Source: Oscillospiraceae bacterium
Lineage (GTDB): Bacteria; Bacillota; Clostridia; Oscillospirales; CAG-272
Length of the DNA stretch: 49,615 nt
Reading direction: 5' to 3'
Assembly (NCBI GenBank): GCA_015064845.1
Contig: SVRL01000013.1
Span: 1-49,615 of the forward strand
Shown here one piece after another: positions 8,376 to 16,970 of this stretch; position 1 is the stretch's first letter; each line of letters begins with the position of its first letter. The position numbers were made by a program, and so were the translations under genes. Under the pieces are notes generated by a model. The model had not been told where the DNA came from and did no database searches. It saw only the letters and a program-made list of their open reading frames with translations.

Positions 8376-10784
8376 ATGAAACAGTTCAAAAAAACTTTGG
8401 CTTTGGTGCTGGCTTTGATTTTCGTTCTGCCGGCGTTCCCCGTTTGTGCAGCCGAATCTGCGGCCGGCTTTGAAATTTCCGAATTCGATTACGGCTATCA
8501 AGGTCCCAAAGATACTCCCCTGCTCGTTATTCTCATTAATCTCGATCCGACCCTCAACGGCGAAAACGGAGAAAAAAACGAAACCATGCTTCGCCAGCAG
8601 GACCATTCCTATTGGTCGGAACTCTTTTTCGGCGATCATCCGAAAAGCATGAAATCTTATTTTGAAACACAGAGCGACGGAAGATTCCGTTTCACACCCG
8701 CGCTTGAAAATTGTGTCATTCCCGAAAAAAACAATGCGGCAAACGACGGCATTGTGGAAGTTTCCGTCAGCACGATCATTGATTCCGCTACCAAGGGCTC
8801 CAAATCTGACCCCGAACGTTACGCCGCGCTCGTTGCCGCTTATACCAAGGGCTACGTAAACTACGCTTCTTACGATAAAAACGGCGACGGTACCGTTACG
8901 GAAGACGAACTTGTTGTCGCTTTCATTACCGCAGGTTACGAATATACGAGAAACGGTTCCGATACTCCCAGCTATAACGCGCACAAATCCTCCTTCTCCC
9001 ACAGCATTTACGGCACAACGGTTTCCACCGACTACGTGAAATGCGGAGAAATGATCAAAAATAACATACCTCTGACCGTTGGTTCCTTCTGCCACGAATT
9101 CGGACACGTTCTCGGCAACGGCGACCTTTACAATACGGGCAATCAGAACTGGGGCGGCGCGAACTCTCCGGCAGGTAAAGTTTCCGTTATGGCGGGCCAC
9201 GGTTCCGCAGGCGCAAATACAAGCAAGGGCGAAAGCAAAGGTGCTTCTCCCTCCAATTTCGATCCGTATCATCTGACCGTTTACGGTCTTTACGATTATA
9301 CCAACGTAGCCGACGGCACATATACGCTCTATTCCCGTCAGAGTTCGGAAGGCAAATATAACATTCTGAAAGTATCCACACCGAACCCGATGGAATATTA
9401 CCTGATTGAAAACCGTTATTTTGATGACAGTTCCGAACATTTTGACAGTGAAACCAACTATGAAGGGACGAGAGGCATCATCATCTGGCACGTTGACCAG
9501 ACCCTTGCCGACAACGGACGTAAAGGCGCCGGCATGGTAATCAATACCAAAGGCACCAATTCCGATATCGGCGTTGCGGCGCTTTCTCCCGTCAAAGTCT
9601 CCGTTGACGATGGCGGAACGCCTCACAATCCCGCAAGTTCAGGCGTTTTCAATAAAGCGGGGCTTATTTTCAATTGCCACGACTATGCGTTCCCCGGAAG
9701 CGGAACCTGGCATACGGGTCTTACCGCCGAAGAAGCCGAAAACTTTAATCTGAAAATTGAAATTCTTGACGATCCCGATCATGAAATGCGCATCAAAATC
9801 ACGGGAGCCGTCAACGCTTCTCCCCGTTACACCTACGTTGTATCCAACAAAGAAACATCTTTGAATATCATCGGTCAGATTACCGACCTGAATTTGCAAA
9901 CGCTGACTTCCCTCAGAGTGGAACTTTCCAAATCCGAAGATTTTTCCAATGCAATATCCGTTTCCCTGACTCCCACTGCCGACGGCAGATATTCACACAC
10001 CTTTGAAAACCTTGAGCTTGGCAACACCTATTATTCGAGAGTGGTGCTCGGTACAAAAAACGGAGAATTCTCCAAAACGGAAAAAACCATGTTTTTAAAA
10101 CCCGTCGAAGAAGACACCACGAAATACAATATCCGTTTCTTCCGCGGACTTTCCGCAAAGGATAAGGCGTATACCGTTACCGTCAAAGTCGGCGAACCTG
10201 CCGTTCTGAAATTCCCCATGACGAAAGCGGGTTACGTTTTCGCGGGTTGGTATCTTGACGAAGAATACACAAAATGGTACGACGTTTCCGTTCCGAAGCA
10301 CGATCATGAAGATATCACGCTTTACGCAAAATGGGTGGAAGCCGATTCCGCCGCAAAACTGACCGTCAAGGGCGCAACGCTCGTCAATGAAAAGGTCGAT
10401 GCTTTTGCATACGCCGGGGTCGGAGACGTTTTCCGCGAACCGACTGTTGTTCTGAATGAAGGAGAAACCGTTCTGTGGTTTGCCGATGCCGCTTTCACAC
10501 AGCCGTTTGATTTCACAAAGACAGTTGAAAGCACCGAAGGCGTTACTATTTACGCGGCTGTTCTGAAAGCGGGACAGACGATTGAAGATTTGAAAAATTC
10601 CACGACTGAATCTTCTCAGACACAGGAACCCGTATCTTCTTCTCAAAATGAACAGCAAATGCCCGAAAATCCCGATGAAAGCGGTATTGAGATCATCACG
10701 GTCGTGCTGATTGCCGCCGTGCTTCTTGCCATTGCTGCCGCCGTTTTCGCTATGTGCGTCGTTTTGAAAAAGAAACATCAATAA
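8376..10784 (+). CDS. M6-family metalloprotease, membrane anchored
   Basis: 802 residues. Secretion signal at 1-27 (KKTLALVLALIFVLPAFPVCA). The catalytic domain (about 35-470) carries the zinc motif HEFGH at 240-244, followed by a D-L-Y and MAGHG turn, as in immune-inhibitor-A-like M6 peptidases. An EF-hand or dockerin-like calcium loop DKNGDGTVTEDEL lies near 167-179. A fibronectin-like segment follows, then two InlB/Listeria-Bacteroides type repeats (about 583-745; AGYVFAGWYLDEEYTKWY). A Gln/Ser-rich linker leads to a C-terminal membrane helix (about 768-795) and KKKHQ. It is therefore an outward-facing surface protease. The start at 8376 follows AAAGGAG by 6 bases; the ATG at 8358 lies before that site. 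Substrate unknown. Confidence 0.92.
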   Translation: MKQFKKTLALVLALIFVLPAFPVCAAESAAGFEISEFDYGYQGPKDTPLLVILINLDPTLNGENGEKNETMLRQQDHSYWSELFFGDHPKSMKSYFETQSDGRFRFTPALENCVIPEKNNAANDGIVEVSVSTIIDSATKGSKSDPERYAALVAAYTKGYVNYASYDKNGDGTVTEDELVVAFITAGYEYTRNGSDTPSYNAHKSSFSHSIYGTTVSTDYVKCGEMIKNNIPLTVGSFCHEFGHVLGNGDLYNTGNQNWGGANSPAGKVSVMAGHGSAGANTSKGESKGASPSNFDPYHLTVYGLYDYTNVADGTYTLYSRQSSEGKYNILKVSTPNPMEYYLIENRYFDDSSEHFDSETNYEGTRGIIIWHVDQTLADNGRKGAGMVINTKGTNSDIGVAALSPVKVSVDDGGTPHNPASSGVFNKAGLIFNCHDYAFPGSGTWHTGLTAEEAENFNLKIEILDDPDHEMRIKITGAVNASPRYTYVVSNKETSLNIIGQITDLNLQTLTSLRVELSKSEDFSNAISVSLTPTADGRYSHTFENLELGNTYYSRVVLGTKNGEFSKTEKTMFLKPVEEDTTKYNIRFFRGLSAKDKAYTVTVKVGEPAVLKFPMTKAGYVFAGWYLDEEYTKWYDVSVPKHDHEDITLYAKWVEADSAAKLTVKGATLVNEKVDAFAYAGVGDVFREPTVVLNEGETVLWFADAAFTQPFDFTKTVESTEGVTIYAAVLKAGQTIEDLKNSTTESSQTQEPVSSSQNEQQMPENPDESGIEIITVVLIAAVLLAIAAAVFAMCVVLKKKHQ

Positions 10785-10793
10785 TCCGATGTG

Positions 10794-10826
10794 ACGGAAG
10801 TCTGCTTTGCGCAGGCTTCCGTTTTT
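10794..10826 (+). terminator. Terminator after M6 protease
   Basis: ACGGAAG..CTGC, loop TTTGC, GCAG..CTTCCGT, then TTTTT. Directly after the stop codon. Confidence 0.9.
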
Positions 10827-10884
10827 ACAGCGCTTACAGAACGATAAATGACGGTTTAACGCAAGTTCGATAGAAAGATAAATT

Positions 10885-11033
10885 GTTCTTCCTTCAAATA
10901 TTCCACTCGCCGTCAGGCGAATATCACTCTTTCAGAATATCACTGTGCGAAAGCACAATATCACTTGCCGTAGGCAAATATCACTGCGTATTTCCTTTCG
11001 AGGAAATACGCTAAATTCCCGTTTATCTTCCGA
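10885..11033 (+). repeat. AATATCACT hairpin repeat array
   Basis: Four copies of AATATCACT (10920, 10936, 10957, 10977) separated by different small palindromes: TCGCCGTCAGGCGA, GTGCGAAAGCAC, TGCCGTAGGCA and a longer GCGTATTTCC/GGAAATACGC hairpin. The first 45 bp (10885-10929) recur in reverse at 26734-26778 with a single mismatch. The tail CTAAATTCCCGTTTATCTT recurs near 24680-24700. Intergenic, with no coding content. Confidence 0.85.
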
Positions 11034-11081
11034 TTTGCACGCAAAAACAAAGCATTTCATGTTTTTTTCATCATTTTTCTA

Positions 11082-11110
11082 TTGTATTCGTTTGGTAATT
11101 ATGGTATAAT
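11082..11110 (+). promoter_or_regulatory. Promoter of hydrolase-mnmM pair
   Basis: TTGTAT (11082-11087), 17 bp, TATAAT (11105-11110), 34 bases before the hydrolase start. Confidence 0.75.
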
Positions 11111-11144
11111 GAAACATCACATTTATTTTTTGAAAGGATAATTT

Positions 11145-12122
11145 ATGCACTGGATTTTTTATATGATCATCGGCGCAGTCATCGTTTGGCTTTTGCTGAC
11201 CGTTTTGATCGTCTGTAAGCTTTTTTTCGGTTCTCTGGGCAGAAAGAAAGAGAAAAAAACGGGGGTAGATACCTCCGGATTGGTTGCTTCTCTTGAACCT
11301 TACAAAGCAGAGATCGAAGAAGGAAAGAAATGGTTTTATTCTCAGAATTTGCGCAAAGCCGAAATCACGGCTTTTGACGGTATCACGCTTCATGCGGATA
11401 TTCTGGAAACAAAGCAACCGCCCAAAGGTGTTCTCTTACTCATGCACGGTTACAGAAGCGCGGGACTCAGCGATTTCAATCTCGTTTTCCCTTATTACTT
11501 AAACCTCGGTTATCATCTCATCATTCCCGATCAGCGCGGTTGCGGACGTTCGGGCGGTAAATACATTACCCTCGGCATCAAGGAAAGATATGACTGTCAA
11601 GCGTGGGCAAATTTCGCCGTCGGTGAATTCGGAAGCGATCTTCCCTTGATTTTGGACGGTATTTCCATGGGTGCTACGACAGTTATGATGGCAAGCGCGC
11701 TTCCGCTTCCGAAAAACGTTAGCGGCATCATTGCCGATTGCGGATTCACGTCTCCCGATGAAGTCGTGCGCTCTGTTCTGAAAGCTACGCACATTCCCAC
11801 CGTTCCCAATCTCTTTTTTGCGCGTATTCTGGCGCGTACGCTTGCAAAATTTGATTTCAAGGACGCTTCCACCATCGATGCCATGAAAAAATGTCATTAT
11901 CCCATCGTTTTCATTCACGGAAAAAAAGACGATTTCGTTCCGTATGAAATGTCCGTACGCAATTTTGAAGCCTGCGCTTCCGAAAATAAAAAATTCTTCT
12001 CAGACGATAACGCAGGACACGGAATGTGTTACCTCGAGCGCAGAGAAGAATTACAGAAAGAACTTGAAATTTTCTTAGACGAATGTCAAAAATATTATCA
12101 CGAAAGAAAGGATCTCAAATAA
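11145..12122 (+). CDS. Membrane-anchored alpha/beta hydrolase
   Basis: 325 residues. An N-terminal membrane helix (about 4-30) is followed by an alpha/beta-hydrolase fold. Seen: LLLMHGYRSAG (oxyanion region, near 98-108), DQRGCGRSGG near 129-138, nucleophile serine in DGISMGA near 169-175, the acid in HGKKDDFVP, and histidine in NAGHGMCY. This resembles the YqkD/YtaP-like serine hydrolases of Firmicutes. It starts after GAAAGGA. It is followed 3 bases later by mnmM, so the two are probably cotranscribed. Substrate unknown. Confidence 0.88.
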   Translation: MHWIFYMIIGAVIVWLLLTVLIVCKLFFGSLGRKKEKKTGVDTSGLVASLEPYKAEIEEGKKWFYSQNLRKAEITAFDGITLHADILETKQPPKGVLLLMHGYRSAGLSDFNLVFPYYLNLGYHLIIPDQRGCGRSGGKYITLGIKERYDCQAWANFAVGEFGSDLPLILDGISMGATTVMMASALPLPKNVSGIIADCGFTSPDEVVRSVLKATHIPTVPNLFFARILARTLAKFDFKDASTIDAMKKCHYPIVFIHGKKDDFVPYEMSVRNFEACASENKKFFSDDNAGHGMCYLERREELQKELEIFLDECQKYYHERKDLK

Positions 12123-12125
12123 GTT

Positions 12126-12677
12126 ATGATTAATCTTTTGGAAATTGAAAAAAACTTTTTAATCCCCCACATCAAAAAAGGCGGTGTTGCCGTCGATTTC
12201 ACAATGGGAAACGGACACGATACGCTTTGGCTTTCCGAAGCCATGGGTGAAAACGGTAAGGTTTATGCGTTTGACATTCAGCCTCAGGCACTCGAAAGCA
12301 GCCGTAAACTGCTGGAAGCAAACGGCGCCGCTCCCAATTACACGTTGATTCTCGATTCTCACTCCAATGTATTGGATTACGTAAAAGAAAAAATCTGCAT
12401 TGGTATGTTCAACCTCGGATTTTTGCCGGGCGGAGATAAATCCATCACAACCAAAAGAGAAACGACGATGATTGCCATTCGCGCCGCCATCGAGCTTTTG
12501 GATGCGGACGGCGCACTTCTGATTGCCGTTTATCCCGGTCATGAAGAAGGGACCATCGAAGGCGAGCTCATTGAACAAGAGCTTATGACGTTGAACCGCC
12601 GCGAGCTTTGCGCTTCCAAATTCAAAATCGTTAATTCTCCCACATCTCCCTTTTTCTTCCTCGTGGAAAGAAGATAA
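12126..12677 (+). CDS. mnmM: tRNA wobble-uridine methyltransferase MnmM (YtqB)
   Basis: 183 residues. Class I SAM-dependent methyltransferase of the YtqB family, known in Gram-positive bacteria to complete methylaminomethyl-uridine at tRNA position 34, replacing the MnmC methylase. Seen: VDFTMGNGHDT at about 23-33 (SAM site; the G-N-G-H-D set is typical of this family), FDIQPQAL, and the hallmark FNLGFLPGGD near 95-104. Length and motif order match. No SD stands close to the start; translation is probably coupled to the hydrolase stop 3 bases upstream. Confidence 0.82.
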   Translation: MINLLEIEKNFLIPHIKKGGVAVDFTMGNGHDTLWLSEAMGENGKVYAFDIQPQALESSRKLLEANGAAPNYTLILDSHSNVLDYVKEKICIGMFNLGFLPGGDKSITTKRETTMIAIRAAIELLDADGALLIAVYPGHEEGTIEGELIEQELMTLNRRELCASKFKIVNSPTSPFFFLVERR

Positions 12678-12678
12678 G

Positions 12679-12715
12679 CGGGCAAGGTTCGTTTTGCGCA
12701 ATTTCCTATAACAGC
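12679..12715 (+). repeat. Repeat B fragment
   Basis: GCGGGCAAGGTTCGTTTTGCGCAATTTCCTATA matches the last third of repeat B copy 1 (GGTCGATTTTGCGCAATCTCCTAT). Truncated copy immediately after mnmM. Confidence 0.5.
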
Positions 12716-12717
12716 AC

Positions 12718-12751
12718 AAAAAGAATACCGCGCAACGTTTGCGCGGTATTC
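12718..12751 (-). terminator. Terminator of ppa
   Basis: Perfect 13-bp stem (12723-12735 with 12739-12751) with a 3-base loop. On the minus strand it is followed by TTTTT, 7 bases past the ppa stop. It may also stop mnmM transcripts. Confidence 0.88.
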
Positions 12752-12757
12752 TCAAAA

Positions 12758-13291
12758 TCAATTCTGAAAATATTCTTTGTATCGTTCAATACAGTGCGCA
12801 ATGATCTCCATTGCTTCTTCTTTTCCCTGCACCTCATGCACTGCGGTTTCCTTCTGTTCCAATGCTTTGTAAACCGTGAAGAAATGGCGCATTTCATCAA
12901 AAATATGGATAGGAAGCTGGGAAATATCCGTATAAACGTTATATGTCGGATCATTAAAGGGAATGGCAATGATCTTCTCGTCGTTTCTTCCGTTATCGAT
13001 CATCGTGATTACGCCGATGGGATAACATTCCACGATCGTCATGGGGTCGATGGGTTCGGAACAAAGCACAAGCACGTCGAGAGGGTCGCCGTCATCGCCG
13101 TAAGTTTTGGGAATGAAGCCGTAATTTGCGGGGTAGTGTGTGGATGTATAGAGGATTCTGTCCAAACGGAGAAGTCCGCATTCTTTGTCCAATTCGTATT
13201 TCTTCTTGGAACCTTTCGTAATTTCAATTACGCTTACAAAATTTTCGGGTTTGATTCTGTCTTCACGCATATCATGCCAAATATTGCTCAT
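12758..13291 (-). CDS. ppa: Inorganic pyrophosphatase (family I)
   Basis: 177 residues. A soluble Mg-dependent enzyme that splits pyrophosphate to two phosphates, pulling biosynthetic reactions forward. Seen: the signature DGDPLDVLVL at about 66-75 with its catalytic aspartates, Y-P-A-N-Y-G-F-I-P upstream and KIIAIPFNDP downstream. Length matches bacterial family I. GGCGG lies 8 bases upstream of the start. Monocistronic with a terminator; divergent from ylmH across 89 bp. A pyrophosphate-using phosphofructokinase is encoded at 34920, so the cell appears both to use and to destroy PPi. Confidence 0.97.
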   Translation of the reverse strand: MSNIWHDMREDRIKPENFVSVIEITKGSKKKYELDKECGLLRLDRILYTSTHYPANYGFIPKTYGDDGDPLDVLVLCSEPIDPMTIVECYPIGVITMIDNGRNDEKIIAIPFNDPTYNVYTDISQLPIHIFDEMRHFFTVYKALEQKETAVHEVQGKEEAMEIIAHCIERYKEYFQN

Positions 13292-13380
13292 TTGAATATA
13301 CCGCCTTTCATTTCTTTATGATCTCATTTTATCACAAAAACAAAGCTTTGTCAACGATATCATCGAAAAGGAGGAACCCC

Positions 13381-14145
13381 GTGACCGAAAACGAACGTTT
13401 TATTTCTCTCGTCTGCGATAAGATTCGCAGAACGGAAAGCGCATATATGCTGACAAGAACCAATTTTCTCAATCTCTCCGAACGAAGTCTTGCCGCCGCG
13501 ATTTGCAAAGAAAACGGCGCAAAGCCTTTTTTCTGGGGCGGATTTCCCGAAGCGGAGCGCACGGTTCTTTTTCTGCTTCCCGACTATATGGAAGCGGATG
13601 AAAATTTTCCCGATGAAGAAGACAATCCGCTTTGTCTTTTGCATTGTAAAATCCCTTCGGGCGCAAAAGCACTGACACACAGAGATTATCTCGGCTCTTT
13701 GCTTGCTTTGGGCATTGAGCGCGAAGTGATCGGAGATATTCTGGTCAGAGAAAACGGCGCGGATATCATCATCCTGAAAACCATTGCCGATTACTTGCTT
13801 ACAGGTTATGAAAAAGCGGGACATATTCCTTTGAAATGTGAAATTCTGCCAATCGAAAAGCTTGTTCCCCCCGAGCAGAAAACCGTTACCGTCCGTGAAA
13901 GTGTCGCTTCCGTCCGTTTGGATAGTATCATCGGCGCGGTGTTCGGTTTTTCACGCACGGTTGCCTGCGAGCATATTAACAGAGGTCTTGTTTTTGTTAA
14001 CGACACGCAAATGTCAAACCCCGATGCCAAACTAAATATCGGCGATAAAATCGTCGTCCGCGGTTTCGGAAAAGCGTATTTCAAGGAAATCGGCGGCACC
14101 ACGAGAAAAGGCAGACTTTCCGTTCTCTTTGAAAAATACATCTGA
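13381..14145 (+). CDS. ylmH: S4-domain RNA-binding protein YlmH (RqcP2)
   Basis: 254 residues with GTG start; AAAAGGAGG ends 6 bases before it, which decides the start against the in-frame upstream codon at 13318. YlmH binds the large ribosomal subunit and takes part in ribosome-associated quality control in Firmicutes; it was first noted as a division-cluster gene. Seen: an N-terminal YlmH-type region with PFFWGGFPEAERTVLFLLP, then a C-terminal S4 domain (about 180-240) with RLDSIIGAVFGFSRT and INRGLVFVND. It is away from the usual sepF/ylmG neighbourhood and is followed 16 bases later by rlmA. Confidence 0.9.
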   Translation: MTENERFISLVCDKIRRTESAYMLTRTNFLNLSERSLAAAICKENGAKPFFWGGFPEAERTVLFLLPDYMEADENFPDEEDNPLCLLHCKIPSGAKALTHRDYLGSLLALGIEREVIGDILVRENGADIIILKTIADYLLTGYEKAGHIPLKCEILPIEKLVPPEQKTVTVRESVASVRLDSIIGAVFGFSRTVACEHINRGLVFVNDTQMSNPDAKLNIGDKIVVRGFGKAYFKEIGGTTRKGRLSVLFEKYI

Positions 14146-14161
14146 TGAAAGGGAAAAAGAA

Positions 14162-14977
14162 ATGAAATTTTTTACCTGTCCGATCTGTAAATCCCCTTTT
14201 GAACAAAAAAACCGTTCTCTCATCTGTCCCAATCGCCATTGCTTTGACCTTTCCAAAAAAGGTTACGTCAATCTGCTCCGTCCTTCGAAATCGGGTACCG
14301 TTCGCCACGGCGATGATAAATTGATGGTTTCCGCAAGAAGCGCATTTCTCGGCGCGGGATTTTACGACATGCTTCGGGACACTTTAACGGAAAAAATCAC
14401 GTCTTACGCAAAAGAAAATACCGTTCTGCTGGACGCAGGCTGCGGAGAAGGTTTTTATACTTCGCACATCCGAAAAGCACTCGGAGAAACCGCTTCCGTT
14501 TACGGCATTGACGTTTCCCGCGATGCCGTTCACGCCGCTTCCGTTCGGGATAAAAATCTCCGTCTTGCCGTCGCAAGCATTTTCGATCTTCCCGTACCGA
14601 ATGAAAGCATTGATATTTTAGTCAATTTATTTGCTCCTTACGATGCAGGAGAATTTTCCCGTGTTCTGAAACAAAACGGTGTTTTGTTCCGTGTTTTCCC
14701 GAAAGAAAGACATCTTTGGGAGTTGAAATGCACAGTTTATGACACACCGTATGAAAATGAAATCGACACCTTGGAGCTTGAAGGCTTTACGCTGACGGAA
14801 AAAGCCGAAATTACATTCCCTTTGCATTTGGATAAACAGGAATATATCGACACCTTATTCAAAATGACGCCTTATTATTATAAAACGAGCCGCGAAGGAC
14901 AGGCAAAACTCGCCGCGCTTTCCTCTTTGGAAACCCACGCGGAATTTTTGCTGGTTGTTTATAAACGAACAAAATAA
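14162..14977 (+). CDS. rlmA: 23S rRNA (guanine-N1)-methyltransferase, RlmA family
   Basis: 271 residues, matching RlmA (269 in E. coli). It methylates a guanine in hairpin 35 of 23S rRNA (G745 or G748 type; which one cannot be told). Seen: an N-terminal zinc finger CPICKSPF...CPNRHCFD with Cys 6, 9, 22 and His 26, then LSKKGYVNLL and the SAM motif LLDAGCGEGFYT near 96-107. The catalytic-region motif LVNLFAPYD follows near 157-165. The start at 14162 follows AAAGGG; an ATG at 14144 is out of frame and stops at once. Likely cotranscribed with ylmH. Confidence 0.9.
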   Translation: MKFFTCPICKSPFEQKNRSLICPNRHCFDLSKKGYVNLLRPSKSGTVRHGDDKLMVSARSAFLGAGFYDMLRDTLTEKITSYAKENTVLLDAGCGEGFYTSHIRKALGETASVYGIDVSRDAVHAASVRDKNLRLAVASIFDLPVPNESIDILVNLFAPYDAGEFSRVLKQNGVLFRVFPKERHLWELKCTVYDTPYENEIDTLELEGFTLTEKAEITFPLHLDKQEYIDTLFKMTPYYYKTSREGQAKLAALSSLETHAEFLLVVYKRTK

Positions 14978-15007
14978 AATCGGCGTGGAACGGTAAGTGA
15001 GAATTTA

Positions 15008-15176
15008 ATGGCTCCCTCCGAGAGGGGGCTGTCATCCGCAAGGATGACTGGGGGAGAGTGCGTGCAATAAAGGTCGATTTTGCTTATGTTGACAAATTTT
15101 TATCAAAACCATAATGGCTCGCCGGGCTCCTTCCGTCAACCTCACGGTTGCCACCTCCCTCCCGAGGGAGGCTTAT
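15008..15176 (+). repeat. Composite GGCTCCCTCC hairpin repeat
   Basis: GGCTCCCTCCGAGAGGG, a GTCATCC/GGATGAC hairpin and a GGGGGAGAGTG end (15010-15059). After about 60 bp comes an oppositely oriented relative, CGGGCTCCTTCCGTCAACC..GGTTGCCACCTCCCTCCCGAGGGAGGCTT (15120-15174, described in parts). Elements of this sequence type are widespread between genes in clostridial genomes. No coding content; the left half may also serve as terminator for rlmA. Confidence 0.75.
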
Positions 15177-15226
15177 AAACATTCATTTATCGATCTATTA
15201 AACCTACAGAAACAAAGGAGTTTTTT

Positions 15227-16333
15227 ATGGATTACATCATCCGTGGTTTAACGTTTGCGCTCATACCGCTCATTGTCAGCGGTGTATTGGCAGTTTTACG
15301 CCGACCGAAAAAGCCTGAAAAAGGCAAGGTTTTCATGCCGAAATTCTTTGCGATTTTGGGATCCATTTGTTCCGGTATTTTTCTGATTCCCACGTTCATT
15401 TGTGCATTTTCGGATGAACCGATATGGACAGCAATCGTATTTCTCTTATTTTCCATGCTCGGCGCATCGCTGATCGTCGCATATATCAATTGCAGAATCT
15501 CTTATGATGAAGACGGATTTACCGCAAAAAACTTTTTCGGCATTAAAAGACGATTCACTTACGATCAGATCACGGGAATCAAAGAAAATATGCACGAAAC
15601 CTACCTTTATATGGGTAAGAAAAGAATTATGATTGACGAATTTGCCGTGGGCGGATGGGAATTTATAGCGTTTGCCCACCAGAAACACCGTGAGCTGCAC
15701 AAGAAACCCATTCCGAAAATACAAAATAAAAAGGATATTTTCAACGGTAACATCGAATCTTCGGGTGAAATGCTGTTTGGATTTATTTTGATTGGTATTC
15801 TCGGTATAGGCTTACTAATCTTTATGACCTGTTTTGTTTTTCTACCAAGTACGCCAAACAATACGATTGAACAACAAACGGTATTTCAATCCTACACAAA
15901 ACAAGACCGCGATTGGATTTTGGAATCTGCCGACGGTCAAATTTACAGAATCAAGTTTACAGATTCCGAGTTTGATGCCGATTTCATTCCTTCTCTCTGC
16001 GACGGAAAAACAGTGTATACAACGTATTCCAAGAAAATCGAGCCAGATCATGAGGAAAATTATTACGGTATAGAAGCGATTATGGCTGACGGAGATTACG
16101 TTTTGACTTTTGAGGAAACCGCTCGCCTGAACACACAGGAATACTGGCCTCTTATCATATTTGTCGGACTTGTGTTCACTTTGCCGGCTTGCCTGTTCAT
16201 CATATTCGGCATCAAGGTTGGACGCAATCCCACAAAGTACAGTCCAAAAACTGTAAAAATTTTCTTCAAACCCCAATACGTGAAAAATTACTCTGAGGTA
16301 AAAAGACAATATGCGCTGAAAAAACGAAAATAA
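15227..16333 (+). CDS. Membrane protein with PH-like domains
   Basis: 368 residues, not confidently recognised. Hydrophobic segments lie at about 4-24, 42-62, 66-86, 184-206 and 304-326. Between them are two soluble parts. The first (about 90-145; ISYDEDGFTAKNFFGIKR then YDQITGI) looks like a bacterial PH-like strand pattern; the second is about 210-300. The C-terminus is lysine/arginine-rich. It starts after AAAGGAG. It stands alone between repeats and rplI. The strand pattern is shared with the proteins at 19635 and 27506. Function unknown. Confidence 0.75.
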   Translation: MDYIIRGLTFALIPLIVSGVLAVLRRPKKPEKGKVFMPKFFAILGSICSGIFLIPTFICAFSDEPIWTAIVFLLFSMLGASLIVAYINCRISYDEDGFTAKNFFGIKRRFTYDQITGIKENMHETYLYMGKKRIMIDEFAVGGWEFIAFAHQKHRELHKKPIPKIQNKKDIFNGNIESSGEMLFGFILIGILGIGLLIFMTCFVFLPSTPNNTIEQQTVFQSYTKQDRDWILESADGQIYRIKFTDSEFDADFIPSLCDGKTVYTTYSKKIEPDHEENYYGIEAIMADGDYVLTFEETARLNTQEYWPLIIFVGLVFTLPACLFIIFGIKVGRNPTKYSPKTVKIFFKPQYVKNYSEVKRQYALKKRK

Positions 16334-16360
16334 AATTTTCGGTTTAGATTTCCCTATCTA

Positions 16361-16389
16361 TTGATTTTCATTCTAAAATATGATATCAT
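16361..16389 (+). promoter_or_regulatory. rplI-dnaB-tilS promoter
   Basis: TTGATT (16361-16366), 17 bp, TATCAT (16384-16389), about 55 bases before rplI. Confidence 0.75.
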
Positions 16390-16445
16390 AATTAAGATAT
16401 TATTTGCAATATCTCAAAATTTATATAAAAACGGAGGATATCCAC

Positions 16446-16892
16446 ATGAAAGTAGTACTTTTAGCTGACGTAAAAGGTCAGGGTAAAAAAGGTCAGGTCG
16501 TCAACGTTTCCGACGGCTATGCGAGAAATTTCCTTTTCCCCAAAAATCTCGCAACACCTGCAGACAACAAAATTCTGAACGAATTGAAAGGTAAAGAAGA
16601 TTCCAGACTTCACAAAATCGAGCTGGAAAAGAAAGCGGCGTACGATACTGCCGAAAAGCTCAAAACCATCTCTGTCAAAATCACTGCGCAGGCAGGCTCC
16701 GACGGCAGGATCTACGGTTCCGTTACTTCCAAGGAAATTGCGGAACAGCTCAAAAAACAGCATAACATTGAAATCGACCGCCGTAAGATCAACCTCGTTG
16801 ATCCCATCAAAGCATTCGGCACTTATCTCCCCGAAGTGAAGCTTTACCCCGAAATCACAGGTCAGATTCGCGTTGTCGTTACCGATAAATAA
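16446..16892 (+). CDS. rplI: Ribosomal protein bL9
   Basis: 148 residues, the standard L9 length. It binds domain V of 23S rRNA at the base of the L1 stalk. Seen: N-domain [19 protein letters not shown], the [15 protein letters not shown] signature, a long connecting helix, and C-domain [21 protein letters not shown] stands 7 bases upstream of the ATG. First gene of the conserved rplI-dnaB unit of Firmicutes. Confidence 0.98.
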   Translation: MKVVLLADVKGQGKKGQVVNVSDGYARNFLFPKNLATPADNKILNELKGKEDSRLHKIELEKKAAYDTAEKLKTISVKITAQAGSDGRIYGSVTSKEIAEQLKKQHNIEIDRRKINLVDPIKAFGTYLPEVKLYPEITGQIRVVVTDK

Positions 16893-16903
16893 GATTTTAA
16901 CCG

Positions 16904-16931
16904 TTGCAATCGGCGCTTACGCCGATTGCAA
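16904..16931 (+). terminator. Hairpin between rplI and dnaB
   Basis: Perfect 12-bp stem TTGCAATCGGCG/CGCCGATTGCAA with the loop CTTA, then ACCCATTTTT. The T-run begins five bases after the stem, so it is a weak or partial terminator at best. It may lower dnaB expression relative to the ribosomal gene or protect the rplI mRNA end. Confidence 0.6.
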
Positions 16932-16970
16932 ACCCATTTTTAACAAAACACGATTGGAGCGTAAACATTT

